Origin: Fragilaria crotonensis | Lineage: Eukaryota; Bacillariophyta; Fragilariophyceae; Fragilariales; Fragilariaceae | Assembly (NCBI GenBank): GCA_022925895.1 | Contig: JAKSYS010000035.1 | Coordinates: 1 to 64,000 of the forward strand | Length of the DNA stretch: 64,000 nt | Reading direction: 5' to 3' | Shown: positions 1 to 11,165 of the stretch, one piece after another | How positions within the stretch are numbered: position 1 is the stretch's first letter | How the letters are laid out: each line of letters begins with the position of its first letter | The notes under the pieces: generated by a model | Told to the model about the DNA's origin: nothing | Databases searched by the model: none | Seen by the model: only the letters and a program-made list of their open reading frames with translations | Made by a program: the position numbers and the translations under genes

Positions 1-1788
1 TGGTTCCGAAGGATACCAGGCGGAACGGTCAATGGCGACATTGTGGACAACGTCGTGTGCGAATCGATACATCTGTACCTCCAAGAGAACGAGAAAGCCA
101 AGTTTGCACAATACTTGGCAAATGATGGATACATCCTTCGTCAGCGAAGCTTCCCCGGTTACGGCTTCCAACGCAAGCATGTACATTTTGGACAGATTCG
201 AGTTTTTCTGGTCGTCCACCAAATCCACATCCAGATCCACTGTTTTGTCCCAAACGACAACTCTCTCTAATGTTTCAACGTCAAACACACTTCCCATGCA
301 CGAAGCGCGGGTCAAGATGGTTTGTGCCGTGGCGAGGAGGAACTGAACTCGGTACCTCAAGATCTCATGAAGTTCATCGTTGGCGTTGGTCTCGGATTGA
401 ATTTTTGGCAGATCCCAACCCCATCGTTCGATGCTGTGAGTGTACTGAAGGTAACCTAGTTCTTGCATGCGATCCAGAAAATGACAAATGAACAAAGGGT
501 TGCCGCCAGTTTTTCGGTACACGACGGCCGAAAACTTTTTGGTGGTGTTGGCATCCATACCAATCACGTCAGCAACCATCGCATCGACTGCCTCATCATG
601 AAGGGCCGCGAGGCGAATCAACGTCGATTGGAGATCTCTCAAATCTTCCAACATGATTGATAGTGGTGCGATTTCTTCATCGCGATAGGTACCAATCAAT
701 AAAAGATTCGTGAGTCTCCTGTCATTCGCCAAGGCCTGGAACAAGGTCAGCGACTCTTTTCCACCCCATTGAAGATCATCCAAGAACAGCACGACAGGTC
801 TAGAGGGCGAACATATCTGTCGGATAATCTCACGAGCCAGACGAAACATTTGGTTCGCGGACGCTCCATCCCGAAACGTACTTTCATATTGTTCGTCATA
901 GTCGTCGTCGGGTTCGCCAATCAAATCTACCAAGTTGGGAATCAATCCAATGATTCTAGATGATTCGGCTCCCAGAGCACCTTGAATGCGTTCGACATAG
1001 TCACTCTTGTTTGGATGATCCAAAAGTTGCTGAATGAGATTGGCAAAGATTTGGATAAACGCACTGTACGGCCGCCGGACTGTGGTGTCATTTTGATCAA
1101 ATCTCTGATCAAACTTTCCTTCAGCACAAAAGGCACGATCCTTGTATAGGGATAAGGCGTGATTGACAAGAGATGTCTTTCCGACTCCTGCACCTCCAAC
1201 AAGAAAGATAACTTCGCTCGGTGCCTTCTCCAGCATCGTGCGATCCAGAGCGTCGGTGAGATCCCTGAGTTCGTTGGTTCGACCGTGCAGGGTGATGGCC
1301 TGAAAGTCTAAAAGACGACCTGCGGAACGAGGGGCGAGTTCCTTGCGTAAATCTCGAGCGGATGGTGTTCGTTCCGCGGGTGCAGGAGGAACAACACGCT
1401 TTTGCTCCTCCAATTTAGTTGCCCTGGCTTCTCGAAGCTGCGAACGGGTTGTAGACATGCCATCACTCGATTTTCTGCGCAGAGGTCGTTTGCCATCGGG
1501 TCGAGGACTGATGTCCATTGATTCCGAGTCAGCTCTGGATGGTGACATGCTGCGCGATGAGTATCCAGCTTCTCTCGATGGAGATACGCTTCGCGACCCC
1601 TTCTTCCTAAGACTCCTCCTCCTACCGGAACCACTGCTTGTCTTGCTGCTGCTAGCATCGGACAACGTCAAGCTATAGTCTCCAATAAATTCACCCTCTT
1701 GCTGCTTCCAGCGGGCTATGATTTGGCTTTCATCCACAATCTCTTTATGGTCGAGAGACCCGTAGGAAGCGGATGGATCATCCGCCAT
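1..1788 (-). CDS. AAA_16-type (Orc1-like/STAND) ATPase, 3' end beyond window
   Basis: An uninterrupted frame of 596 codons runs from an ATG at 1788 to the window edge, so the C-terminus is missing. Residues 1-170 are low-complexity and rich in Ser/Arg, probably disordered. A P-loop NTPase follows: Walker A GGAGVGKT at about 198-205 and Walker B ending DDLQW at about 337-341, with downstream TYRDEE and GNPLF motifs. This order is typical of the AAA_16 predicted-ATPase domain found in large signalling proteins, where it often precedes TPR, kinase or cyclase domains; which of these follows here cannot be seen. The protein probably acts as a nucleotide-dependent switch, which is inference from the family. 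No intron or frame break is visible, in contrast to many other loci in this window. Confidence 0.8.
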   Translation of the reverse strand, partial: MADDPSASYGSLDHKEIVDESQIIARWKQQEGEFIGDYSLTLSDASSSKTSSGSGRRRSLRKKGSRSVSPSREAGYSSRSMSPSRADSESMDISPRPDGKRPLRRKSSDGMSTTRSQLREARATKLEEQKRVVPPAPAERTPSARDLRKELAPRSAGRLLDFQAITLHGRTNELRDLTDALDRTMLEKAPSEVIFLVGGAGVGKTSLVNHALSLYKDRAFCAEGKFDQRFDQNDTTVRRPYSAFIQIFANLIQQLLDHPNKSDYVERIQGALGAESSRIIGLIPNLVDLIGEPDDDYDEQYESTFRDGASANQMFRLAREIIRQICSPSRPVVLFLDDLQWGGKESLTLFQALANDRRLTNLLLIGTYRDEEIAPLSIMLEDLRDLQSTLIRLAALHDEAVDAMVADVIGMDANTTKKFSAVVYRKTGGNPLFICHFLDRMQELGYLQYTHSIERWGWDLPKIQSETNANDELHEILRYRVQFLLATAQTILTRASCMGSVFDVETLERVVVWDKTVDLDVDLVDDQKNSNLSKMYMLALEAVTGEASLTKDVSIICQVLCKLGFLVLLEVQMYRFAHDVVHNVAIDRSAWYPSEP

Positions 1789-2576
1789 GGTGCCTTTTTT
1801 CGGTTATGAGTGAATGTCATAAATCTTTGTTACCGTGTTTTGCAGTCATCATAGATACGACTACACCTACGGTAGTACTCGGAGTATCCTATCATACTAG
1901 TATTGCGTATTGCACATGCGGACTTTGTTTCGGTCATTCATGTTTTCGTCCACCCTTCTCCTACAACTGCAACAGTGACGGGTCTTGCGCGATAAAAAAT
2001 GATACCCTACCGTACCTCTGCACTCTGCACCGTAACGTCTACTGCAATGACCGTGTGACCTTCTATACATGTATTTTGTATCGCTTGAGTGTACCAGTAG
2101 TTGTCATGTCGTGTCTCGCATGCATGGGCGAGAGAAAAGATATAATCTCTGATGTCATCACAAGTCATACTGTATGGTGGTACTCCAGTAGGCATGGTTG
2201 TAGGGGGAGACACCACGGTTGTAGAATTTTTGCGCTCCAATATTACGCAGAATTTGTACCCTCATGCACTCGTACCAGCTACTGTACAATCAATACTCGC
2301 GCCCATTATCAACACAAAAGCACCAGTACACTGCAGAGTTCGACCTCCGTCACTGTACACTGAACGCCAATATCTGGATTGACCTGTTACAATGAGAACA
2401 ATGGGAAACAATCTTGTACGGACTTGTTGATTACGAAGAAAAAGAGCAAGCCAAATACTGTAGTAATACTAATGATTACCCGATTCGTAACAATCAACGA
2501 CTCTGAGAACGAATACTCCGAACATACACATGTAGGCTGTGCACCCTCTATGCAAACATCAACACGAACCAGATGA
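1789..2576. other. intergenic, no gene recognised
   Basis: Lies upstream of the ATPase gene and downstream of CYP51. The only long reading frame (1773-2363, +) overlaps the ATPase start, has no recognisable domain and looks like chance. Short GTAC-rich and ACTCGGAGTA-type motifs occur, as in other intergenic regions of the window. Confidence 0.6.
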
Positions 2577-4277
2577 TCAGGCCTTACTTCGTCTCTTGTA
2601 GCGCACCGTGCAATCTCCCTTGGGTCCAACTACCATGGCTTCGTAGTCAATTTCAGGCATCTTGGGAGCCACACGTTCAATTTCAAATTCTCGAAACAAA
2701 ACACTCAGAATTGTCTTGACTTGCACAAACGCAAAGTTTTGTCCCATACACGAGTGCATGCCTCCACCGAATCCCATGTAGGCAAATGGAATCTTGTGTT
2801 CCTCACGGCCTTCCCCATATCGATCGGGATCGAATTTATCCGGATCTGGAAAGACTTCTGGCAGTCGCATGCCAACCGATGGTGAGATGGCAACCATGTC
2901 ACCCTTGGGGATGAGGTAATCTTTTCCTTCCTTAGTGTGGACAGGAACATCGACCATGGCAAGGCGAATTAGCATAATGAGAGGAGGGCAAAGGCGAAGT
3001 GCCTCGCGCATGCAGTCGTGCAAAAGCTGCATATCCGACAAGTGGTCGTAGGTAACCTCATCGCCGCGGCCAAGGATTTTGTCTTGTTCGGCAAGAATGC
3101 GATTCATAATGGATGGGTCGTTGGCAATGAACAGCGACGTCCATGTCGATGTGATGCACGATGTGTGCTGTCCGGCAAATAGCAAGGCAATTAAAAGGCC
3201 GGTGACTTCCTCTTTTGTAATCTTGGTACCATCCTTGTACTGCAAGTCCATAAAGGACCCCAACATGTCTGTACCATCAGTCTTACCTGGATTGGCTCGA
3301 CGGTCGTCAATAACTTTCGAGAAAAGCTTGACCATTTCAGCGCGGGCCTTGTCACGACGACGATGTTCCTTGGTTGGGGCATGGGGCCAAAAGACCGTGA
3401 GGGGAGTAAGACCTTGATCCAAGTCGTGGTAAAGTTCCGAAACTTCCTTAAAGAGGTATTCTCGCACATCGTCTCCATGTAGGGTGCGTGAGGCCGTCAA
3501 GATGGTGAGTTCCGACAGTGCATGAAAGAGATCAATCTCTCCCGAATCACCAACAAAGTGTTCCTTGAGGTACAACTTGGTCTCCCTTTCAATCTTGGCA
3601 ACGTGCTGTTTGAGGGTCGTGACTCGCAAGCCCTGTGTCACGCATTGAAATTGACTCTGACGATTCCTGCGGGATGCATCGTACACGACACCGGGTCCAA
3701 AGACTGCAGTCATGAAGGAGTATACAGCATTCTGACTCAAAACGTCATCAGAAGCCTTGCAGAAAACTTCTTGAGCCTCGGGGCCGATGAGCATTGTCAA
3801 TCTCTTTGGACCGAGCTAAAAAGTGAAGAGGAGGAACCAGATATGAGAGTGATGCACGATTTGAGATGAATGAGTCGATTCATCACCACGTATAATCGTC
3901 GTGGCGAACTCAAACACTGTTCGAAAAAGAGCGCACATCATGCATATTGCTTATGGGTCTAGAGAGAATCGAGAGAACATGGCATCGACAGGTTTCCCTC
4001 CGAAGGTTGCGTAGTGAATCTTGAAGATTTTTAACGCGATCAGGCAATACAGTATTCAGTATTCACGTACCGGTATAGTAAAAACACTACCATATGCTTT
4101 GTAACAGCGAGTAATCATGTTCACTGGTCCTTTGCCAAATTCCAATGCCATGGCGAGTGGACCCATGGGACTACTCAATACAAGAGGAGGAGCATTCTTG
4201 CCACCACGTCTTGGACGAAGCAAAAGGAGATAAACCGCCAGAAGGATGGCGCCGGCGATGTAAACAACAAACAGCAT
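2577..4277 (-). CDS. CYP51: sterol 14-alpha-demethylase, cytochrome P450 family 51
   Basis: Two exons: 4277-4071 and 3815-2577, separated by a 255-bp GT-AG intron (donor GTACGT, acceptor TTTTTAG) in phase 0. The joined protein is about 481 residues, normal for the family. The first exon encodes a membrane anchor (about residues 2-21) and the start of the P450 fold. The second has the I-helix AGQHTS, the ExxR motif in EALR, and the heme-ligand loop FGGGMHSCMG with Cys at about 425. These, with the CYP51-like B and I regions, identify a sterol 14-demethylase, an ER-bound mono-oxygenase of sterol synthesis that needs cytochrome P450 reductase. The heme loop has Met where most P450s have Arg; trypanosomatid CYP51s also depart from Arg here. 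The start at 4277 is chosen because it yields a clean anchor. Confidence 0.95.
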
Positions 4278-4560
4278 AGCTCAAGAAAGAGGTGGTTGGA
4301 GTACTTGAGTCGCCACTGTGCGCCCTGAAAATCAAGTCGTTGGTACGGTCGCTTTACTGTATCACGCGATTCAAGTTATGTGGGAGATAAATTTTCGATC
4401 GGCATGGCCGGAGTTCAGAGTTGCGTGGCAGCAATGCGAATTCATTTCGAAAACGTTTGTCTGATTACGATATTTTTAGCTCTCGTGTTGAACCCCGAGA
4501 ACACCTTTGTGGCCAAGGTTAGGAGGACAGACATACGTTGGTCCATGACTGGACTACAGA
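4278..4560. promoter_or_regulatory. CYP51 upstream region
   Basis: About 280 bp before the CYP51 start. It presumably contains the promoter, but I see no clear TATA box or operator-like site. No credible coding frame. Confidence 0.3.
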
Positions 4561-4570
4561 GACGAGAATT

Positions 4571-4810
4571 TCAAACCCAGCCCACCCAAACCCACGGCCC
4601 ACCCAAACCCATTGGGTTAAGGGTGGGTTTTGGGTGAGCTCAGGATTTCATGGGTGGGTCTGGGTGGGCCGGCAAATCATAGCAAAAAATGACAGTAGAT
4701 GTTTGCTACCGGTAGTAGTAGAACCATCTACTCCAGTACTAACTACTGGGTTTGGGTGGGTTTGGGTAGGTCTTGGTGGATCGTATGGGTTCTGGGTGGT
4801 TTTGGGCTGG
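4571..4810. repeat. GGGTTTGGGTGGG-type G-rich repeat block with opposite-strand half
   Basis: The left part (about 4571-4612) is C-rich on this strand, built of CCCACCCAAACCCA. The right part (about 4613-4680 and 4746-4810) is G-rich, built of TGGGTTTGGGTGGG. The two halves can pair with each other, and the G-rich strand has many GGG runs suited to quadruplex formation. It resembles telomere-like G/T sequence but is interstitial and not a single exact repeat. Confidence 0.7.
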
Positions 4811-4896
4811 TACTTCCGTGAGCGTAGCTTTACGTGGGTACCCATGGGTTTGATATTTTCAGAAATTCCCGTCTCTGCTGGACTACCGGTGCTGTA

Positions 4897-4983
4897 GTTT
4901 TACTGTAGTAAGACTCGGTGCTTTGGTTTTACTGTAGTACGACTCGGTGCTTTAGTTTTACTGTAGTAAGACTCGGTGCTGCA
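4897..4983. repeat. 29-bp tandem repeat, three copies
   Basis: Three near-identical units of 29 bp start at 4897, 4926 and 4955, each containing GTTTTACTGTAGTAAGACTC or a one-base variant. There is no coding frame of interest, and the array sits between two genes pointing the same way. Confidence 0.85.
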
Positions 4984-5101
4984 ACGCACACATACCTTCA
5001 TGCATGTAATGATGTAATGCATACTCCGAACGTAAAAACTAATGGAATCGAATGCCTATTCATAGCACACCAAGTTATTCAAAAGAGACAAGGAGGGAGA
5101 A

Positions 5102-7232
5102 TTAGGCAAAATCTCGAACGAACAGCTCCAAACTATCCTCCAATCGTTTGAGGATTGTCGTCTCACTAAGTTCCTTGATGACTGTCTCCGGTCCCATGTT
5201 GGTGCGAGTGGCTCGTACTCTCATGTTGCCCTTTGTCGTGAGTTCCACCAATACCTGTACGCCTCCTTCCGCCTTACCACGACTAGTTGTCGATGATGAT
5301 GGTTTGAGACCTCTCTTTTCCAATTCTCTCTCCTCCTCCTTGGATAGGTAGTTTTGGCCCGTACGTGTCGATCGAAAGACCAATTTGAAACCATCACGTT
5401 TCGAGACTCCTTCGAATCTAGGATCGGGTCCTTTGTAGATGGATCAAAGTCAACAGGTGTTGTAAGTTTTCCAGAATCAGCCAACAGCTTCCCCCATTCC
5501 TTGAGATACTCGGAAAGTTGATCGAACTTGTCTGGTTGAATGTCCAATGATTCGAATCGCACCAATTCGGGGCCCTTTAATTTGAGGAACGCGTCGTCCC
5601 AAAAGAACATGTCACCATTTTTAGTCGCTTCCGCCGCGGCTATGGGCAAACTGCCAGTGGTACAAAGTGTGGCATTACGAGCGGCAGGTTGGAATGCAAT
5701 TGCTTGAATTAAGGTTTGGGTGGCCAATTCCAAACTCGTTGTACCGTCCAAGACATCGCCAGGAGCAAAGGCAAAGTTATCATCTTGAGAGTCTTTTAAT
5801 TCTCCAAATTTGAGAATTGTGTAATCCAGAGGCGGCTGGGTATTCCGTTCCTTGACGGTGGTGACGAGTGACTCTTCCATGTCTCGTCGATTTTCCAATT
5901 TTCGTCCCATGAGATTTTGCATGCTGTATGGGAACTTATCAGTTCGTTCCGTCCCAATAGTTGAAATGGCCACCAACTGAGTCGGAGGCCGTCCCACCGT
6001 CCCGCCGAGTCCCATTGTTCGTCTCAATAACCGTTCGAGAATCGCACGCGGTGGAGATGATAGTGAGGTTAGAAAGAAGAGGACGCAGGCAGCATTGTTT
6101 CCACCCAGTGGCATTTGCTGAGTCGGTTTCACTATTTCAATGTCAACAGCAATGATATCCTGAAGCGCTTTTGTAAATGTTGGGATCAATTGTTTGGCGA
6201 AAGGATCCTGTATGAAAGACGCAAAACACACACGAAGGTGTTAGCCGATCGGCGATCATAACGCTTGCTGAGCAAAGGTTCCAGTCTTGTGTTTCTACGC
6301 ACCGAGGATTCGTCCGCAACAATAAGGATCCGACTTTCAGCGGGAGGAAGTGTTGCAGCAGCATCCCCTTGTTGCTGCTGTTGTTTAGCATTTTCGACAC
6401 TGCCCAGTACGATCCCACTAGACACGTCGCTGGCGAAACTGCTGCTCAATGTGATATCAGCACCACCCAACACTCCCCACGATCCCACATCAACTCCTCC
6501 CCCCGTTGCTTCCATGGCCTTATCTGCTGCCGCTGCCAATTTCGTCGATTCTCTCATTTCCTTGGATTCGTTCATAAAGTTCGCATAAATGTCGTCAATC
6601 TTGTTGAGTAGTTTTGTTTCTTCCCGTTCCTTGCGAGCCCTAGAACTGCGTTCCATGGCACGTTTTTGCGATTCAATATCCTTCTTGAGATCAACTCTCA
6701 TTTTTGCCAATTCGTCAAGTCCTTCTTGGACTTTGTTTTCCAAAATCAATTTGGCATCTTCTTTTAATTGTGCCGCTGTTTCGGCATCCAACAGATCCGA
6801 CAATAATTCAGTGGGAAATCCCAAGGATATCACGTCATTGTCTTTTGTTGAAGAGGATGAATTATCACGTAGATCATCCCACGCTGATGTCGGGAGTTGG
6901 TCCATGTCACTAGGGTCCTTCCATAACTTATCGTAATCCACATCGTCGTCCCAGGAATCCTTAACCATGTCATCATTATCATTACTATTATCGTCATTGT
7001 CATTGTTGTTGACAACAGCTGTCAATGGTAACGATAATGAAAAATGACGACGAGCACTCATTTGCTTTGTAGTCCATGGCTGATGAAATGCTGCTGCAAC
7101 ACCCGTGTTCCATGATTGATGAGTACCACTGACCGTGACACCACCAAGAGCAATCAACAATAACATCCCAGACGTCCTTGTCAGGAACCAAGCAACAGCC
7201 AATGCTGGCAACTTTATCATCGTCATCTTCAT
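5102..7232 (-). CDS. plastid-targeted atypical SDR-like NAD(P)-binding protein, with one frame shift
   Basis: Exon 1 is 7232-6303 and exon 2 is 6207-5102; a 95-bp intron (donor GTGCGT, acceptor CATACAG) joins them in phase 0. A start at 7271 is also possible, but the ATG at 7232 directly opens a signal peptide ending in GVAAAF, which fits the diatom plastid-import motif with Phe at +1. An acidic linker and a charged coiled coil (about residues 110-215) follow. The second exon contains LVAISTIGTERTDKFPYS and a later LDYTILKFGEL, a pattern like atypical short-chain dehydrogenase domains. The C-terminal part (from about 5430 on) is in another frame: one base appears to be missing near 5430, after which RFEGVSKRDGFKLVFRS continues well. 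Substrate unknown. The role as a plastid redox or assembly protein is inference. Confidence 0.65.
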
Positions 7233-7507
7233 CCTATCATACTCCGAGTACCACCAGAGATACCTATACACCTGTACTGTTATTAGACGTTGTCAAGTTG
7301 TCAATGTGCAATACGTAATACAAACGTGGACATGATCAACGAACATGTTCGCCACTCAGCTCCGGGAGCATTGCGGGAACAGTACTAAATCTGCAGTGTT
7401 CGTAATTCGTTCACTACTCCAGTACAGTACAATACGGCAACAGACGAATGATAGGATACGATACTGTTACGATATACTGCGTTTCGAGTTGGTGGCACTG
7501 TTCACCA
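7233..7507. other. intergenic / upstream region of the SDR-like gene
   Basis: Contains an ATACTCCGAGTACC palindromic motif at about 7240-7253. No gene seen. Confidence 0.4.
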
Positions 7508-7650
7508 GGAAGGTCCGGCCAAAGCACCTTCTAGCCGTTAAGTTCCGGTAACGAAGTCATTACCGCGCACGCCGACTTCAAAATACATGTGCTGCGATAT
7601 TTGTAGCTTTTGCAGTCAATGCAAACGAGCCGGCAAGGTTTTCTGATGCG

Positions 7651-7784
7651 AAGTGGAAATCCACTTCGGTGAAGTGGAATTCCACTTCGGGTAAGTGGAA
7701 TTTCACTTTGGGGAAGTGGAATTCCACTTAGGGGGAGTGGAATTCCACTTAGGGGAAGTGGAATTCCACTTACCCGAAGTGAAA
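7651..7784. repeat. 21-bp palindromic tandem array, first block
   Basis: Six full units begin at 7651, 7672, 7693, 7714, 7735 and 7756, with a decayed seventh at 7777. Each unit is the 16-bp perfect palindrome AAGTGGAATTCCACTT or a one- to two-base variant, plus a 5-bp spacer such as CGGGT or AGGGG. Confidence 0.95.
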
Positions 7785-7852
7785 TGCAATGTTCCCAAAA
7801 TGAATTCATACTGAATTGTGTTGGCGTCACGTGTGTCCATTGCATTGTGAGG

Positions 7853-7993
7853 AAGTGGAATTCCACTTCGGGTAAGTGAAAATCCACTTCGGTAAAGTGG
7901 AATTCCACTTCGGGTAAGTGGAATTTCACTTCGGAGAAGTGGAATTTCACTTAGGGGAAGTGGAATTTCACTTAGGTGAAGTGGAATTTCACT
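7853..7993. repeat. 21-bp palindromic tandem array, second block
   Basis: Seven units begin at 7853, 7874, 7895, 7916, 7937, 7958 and 7979 (the last partial). Unit and spacing match the first block, but the two blocks are 202 bp apart, not a multiple of 21. Later units are mostly AAGTGGAATTTCACTT, losing perfect symmetry. Confidence 0.95.
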
Positions 7994-8132
7994 GACTAGG
8001 ATCCACATGATAAACGCGCCGGCCTTGCTTTTTATCAGTTGAAAATGACATAACGTGGAAGCGAGACTCTTACTATGAGGTGTCACGTGTTCTCGTTTTT
8101 TCCTCGATTCCGACGGTGCGGCCGGACCTTCC

Positions 8133-11122
8133 AGCAGCCAATACCTGGTAGCATTGTCTATGGCTGGATTCACGAAGAGGATTCGCGAGGTAGAGCTCTA
8201 CGTACTAGTACCACTATTTTTTTAGCGCTCGCATATTGAAAATTGATTTACACGCCAAATCACTTGCTTTTCATTCCATTGACCATGGCAGTGAATATCT
8301 CAACCAATTCTTGATATTCCGTGGAGCTTCTTGAAGCTACATCATCTCCTTGCTCTTCATGAGTGAAAGCACATTGAAGCTCCACAGAAAACGCAGTTTT
8401 GATAAATTCACGACCATTCCAATTTCTACTGATCACGCGCCAGGAGATGGCAGTAAAGGGGAGCACCTTCTTCTCTTGTGATTCCAGAAACGTTGTCTGA
8501 TGAAGAGAACAGTTACCAGCATGTTGCCCAATTGAGTGTTGGTGTCAGTCATACCAAATGTCACGAACCATGATGACGATGACAGTGGATCTTGGGATGG
8601 ATCCAGATTCGAACCCTTAGAGCATCCCCACCCGAGGCGAACACGTGGTGAACTCCGCTTGGAACATTCTTGGAAGCATTTTCACCATTCCTACTTTTTC
8701 CTTTCAAAATAAGGACGGAAGAGGCTCACAGAATGTCACTCCTCGGAACTTTTGCTCCCCAGACGTTGGATCAATTTGTTGGCTGTCGATGTGTCGACCG
8801 ATGGCTTGCTCTCACGACGTGACATGTGAAGTGCCATGAGTTGGGCATGCATTGCCTGGATACAGATGAAGGTCATAGCAGACTAACAGGGAAGATGAAT
8901 TTGATACTGTCACCGATGAAGCCTCTGTTGTTGGTGTGCTCCTTGATGGTGCTAGCAAGCAGCTCCAAACGTTTTGGCTACTAGAGCCCAATCCTGGTTC
9001 CATCGCTGGATCAATGCATCACGGCATCTCGTGATCTGTTGTCACTGCTAAGAGATAAGGAATCACCCATCATCATCCTGCAGGACTCGAGTCATGGACA
9101 CCGCACGTGTGAGGAACTTCTTGACGCTGGGAGCCCTTCACTTGCATTTGTCACCCGACACGGCGGTGGTGCGCAAGTTTCGAGATTTTGCTGTAAAACC
9201 TATCCAGAAGTTGCCAATTCTCTGCCCATTCAAGTTCATGAATCGAGAGACAGAATTGGCTGATATATGTCAATATCAATTTGAATAACCGGACTTCTTG
9301 GCCAGTATTCGATTTGTCAGGATATGTCAATGACCAGCCAAGATATCTCATACAAGATTGGCATGAACTACACAATCCTGCTGCCCAATACAAACCTAAT
9401 TGTCAACAACTTCAAATTGATTGGTGTTGATTGAAAGATCAAATGCTACTTTCTGAGTGGCTGCCTCACCCTGCCAAGAAATTTGAACGAATATGCTACT
9501 ATGGCACATCTCGGATGTATTTTGTTGCGCGGTCGCCTGCAATCATGTTGCGTACAATCATAATGCTGCTTTCTTTAAAGCAGACCTCACTATATTTATC
9601 CAACAAGCCGGGCAATCAAGAGCATGGCGGATGAGATGGAATCACTTTGATTTCAGCATACCCTTTCTTGGTGTTCGACTGTGGGCTCATTCCTCCTGGT
9701 CATGACTCATGACTGCTCACCATCTTGTTGCCATTACCTTGCTTTGTTGGTGCAGATCTCGTCACGCTGGCGCTCACGTCGCGGGTTCTGAAACTCTCGA
9801 ACATTATATTGTACATCGACTAGACTAGCTACTTCTTCATTGCCACAGTTGGGGTCTATTTCGGCTAGATGAACAAAAGCTGCACTGACAACCCGATTAG
9901 AATCACCAATTCAGTAGCTGTACCGTAACCTTGGTATACTTTTGACGTCGGAAATAAAAAAATTAATACTAGGCCTACGTAGAGCTACCTCGTGTACCCA
10001 AAATATGCATCCAGCCATAGTGCAACTAACAAAGAGATCAGAACACTTCTCACCAACGCTCAGATATGTGCTCACCTTATCATCATACGTCTACTAATAG
10101 CGTCTATCCAGCATCTCAGAATTGCAGACTACAATTGAATACAGTAGTACCCATCTACCAGTAGTTTGGAGTTCAGAATTCGCCTACCAGACCCCATAAG
10201 CTCCGAGCATTGCTCAGGAATTCAAGTATTCTACGCTGAAAAGGTCACCATTGTCTTTGTGCCATTGACCAATACACTGGCAAACCTAGAATAGGTAAAG
10301 GACTTGTTCCTAACTCGTTTTACCTAGCTATTTCCTAGTAAAGTATGTTATGGTGATTTGCCTTGCCAATTGCCATCAATCAATGCATTCCAATTCCATA
10401 CAAACTACTGGAGAATATGGCATTATATGCTTGACATTTCAGAAAATAATTGAACTGTTTGTTGCATTTGAATTTCAACCTGCGAGAAGGCAGTGTTTTT
10501 GCAAACTAAGCACAAATGGGACTGTAATGTTTGTCCTGTAAGCATCGCCCTGATTTCCAACACAGATCTGTTGTCATGAGCAAGGCAGGTCTGCATAGTA
10601 GTGGATTCTAACCAAATTCATGAAGGGTACAGGACATGACGTTTAAACCTACTCGTTCACACGCCAGTCTGTTCGATGTATTTTGATGTTAGCTACCACC
10701 GGCAGATGTGCACGACTCGGAATGCCCTCGGAGTATGATCACTGCCAGCATCGATACTACCGGTTGATTGTTTTTTCATCGGACAACGCAACAGCACGTT
10801 AAATAGAGTTTTGGGTTTTTTTTACCCCATCGTTGTACTGTCGGACATTCATGAATGTTGCGTTGTTTTCAATCACACTTGACTGACACACACGCCATCC
10901 GAATAAAACACGGCACGACACGACACGAGATTGTTGCGATTTCTAAATCTAGGGGGTACAGTGCGTCGCAACGACATGCAAATGCACCACACATACTACC
11001 GGTAGTACAACAATCGAGTCGTCCGAGACAATGACTGCAACTATAAATTCAATCAGAACCAGCTCACAATTTCTTCATCTCAAGAACCATCACCCTGTAA
11101 CGAATATCCTGTTCCCACAAAT
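8133..11122. other. gene-poor region with decayed coding-like fragments
   Basis: About 3 kb without an intact gene. Between about 8560 and 9720 (+), short frames with fairly complex protein composition follow one another in different frames (for example 9039-9263, 9094-9288, 9493-9705), suggesting an old, broken coding sequence, perhaps of a transposable element. I cannot name the family. From 9800 to 10860 I see nothing beyond AT-rich sequence and GTAC/CTCGGAG motifs. Confidence 0.35.
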
Positions 11123-11165
11123 ATGAAGTATACTGCCTCTATTCTCTTGCTCCTTGCTTACCATC
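10863..11165 (+). repeat. duplicated promoter plus signal-peptide module (copy of 31655-31970)
   Basis: Shares long stretches with 31655-31970, including TCAATCACACTTGA, CACCACACATAC, CACAATTTCTTCATC and the start codon region ATGAAGTA. Identity is broken by small indels. The copied part covers the putative promoter, the 5' leader and the beginning of the first exon of the secreted-protein gene. Confidence 0.8.

Larger units (their letters stand above)
7508..8132. mobile_element. small inverted-repeat (MITE-like) element containing palindromic 21-bp arrays
   Basis: A perfect 13-bp inverted repeat, GGAAGGTCCGGCC, lies at 7508-7520 and in reverse complement at 8120-8132. Pairing extends inward to a GCACC with a small gap. 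Between them sit two arrays of a 21-bp palindromic unit. No transposase is encoded: the frames reading LPEVEFHF-like heptads are only the repeat translated. I see no target-site duplication, so the mobile nature is inferred from the inverted ends and compact size (625 bp). Confidence 0.45.

Noticed and set aside
7531-8173. ORFs of 139 and 156 codons on the minus strand with repeating LPEVEFHF-like heptads
   Set aside because: They are only the 21-bp palindromic repeat read in frame; 21 is a multiple of 3, so frames stay open by construction.
8580-8630. GGGTTCGAATC on the minus strand, like a tRNA T-loop
   Set aside because: No matching acceptor stem, D-arm or anticodon arm at tRNA spacing.
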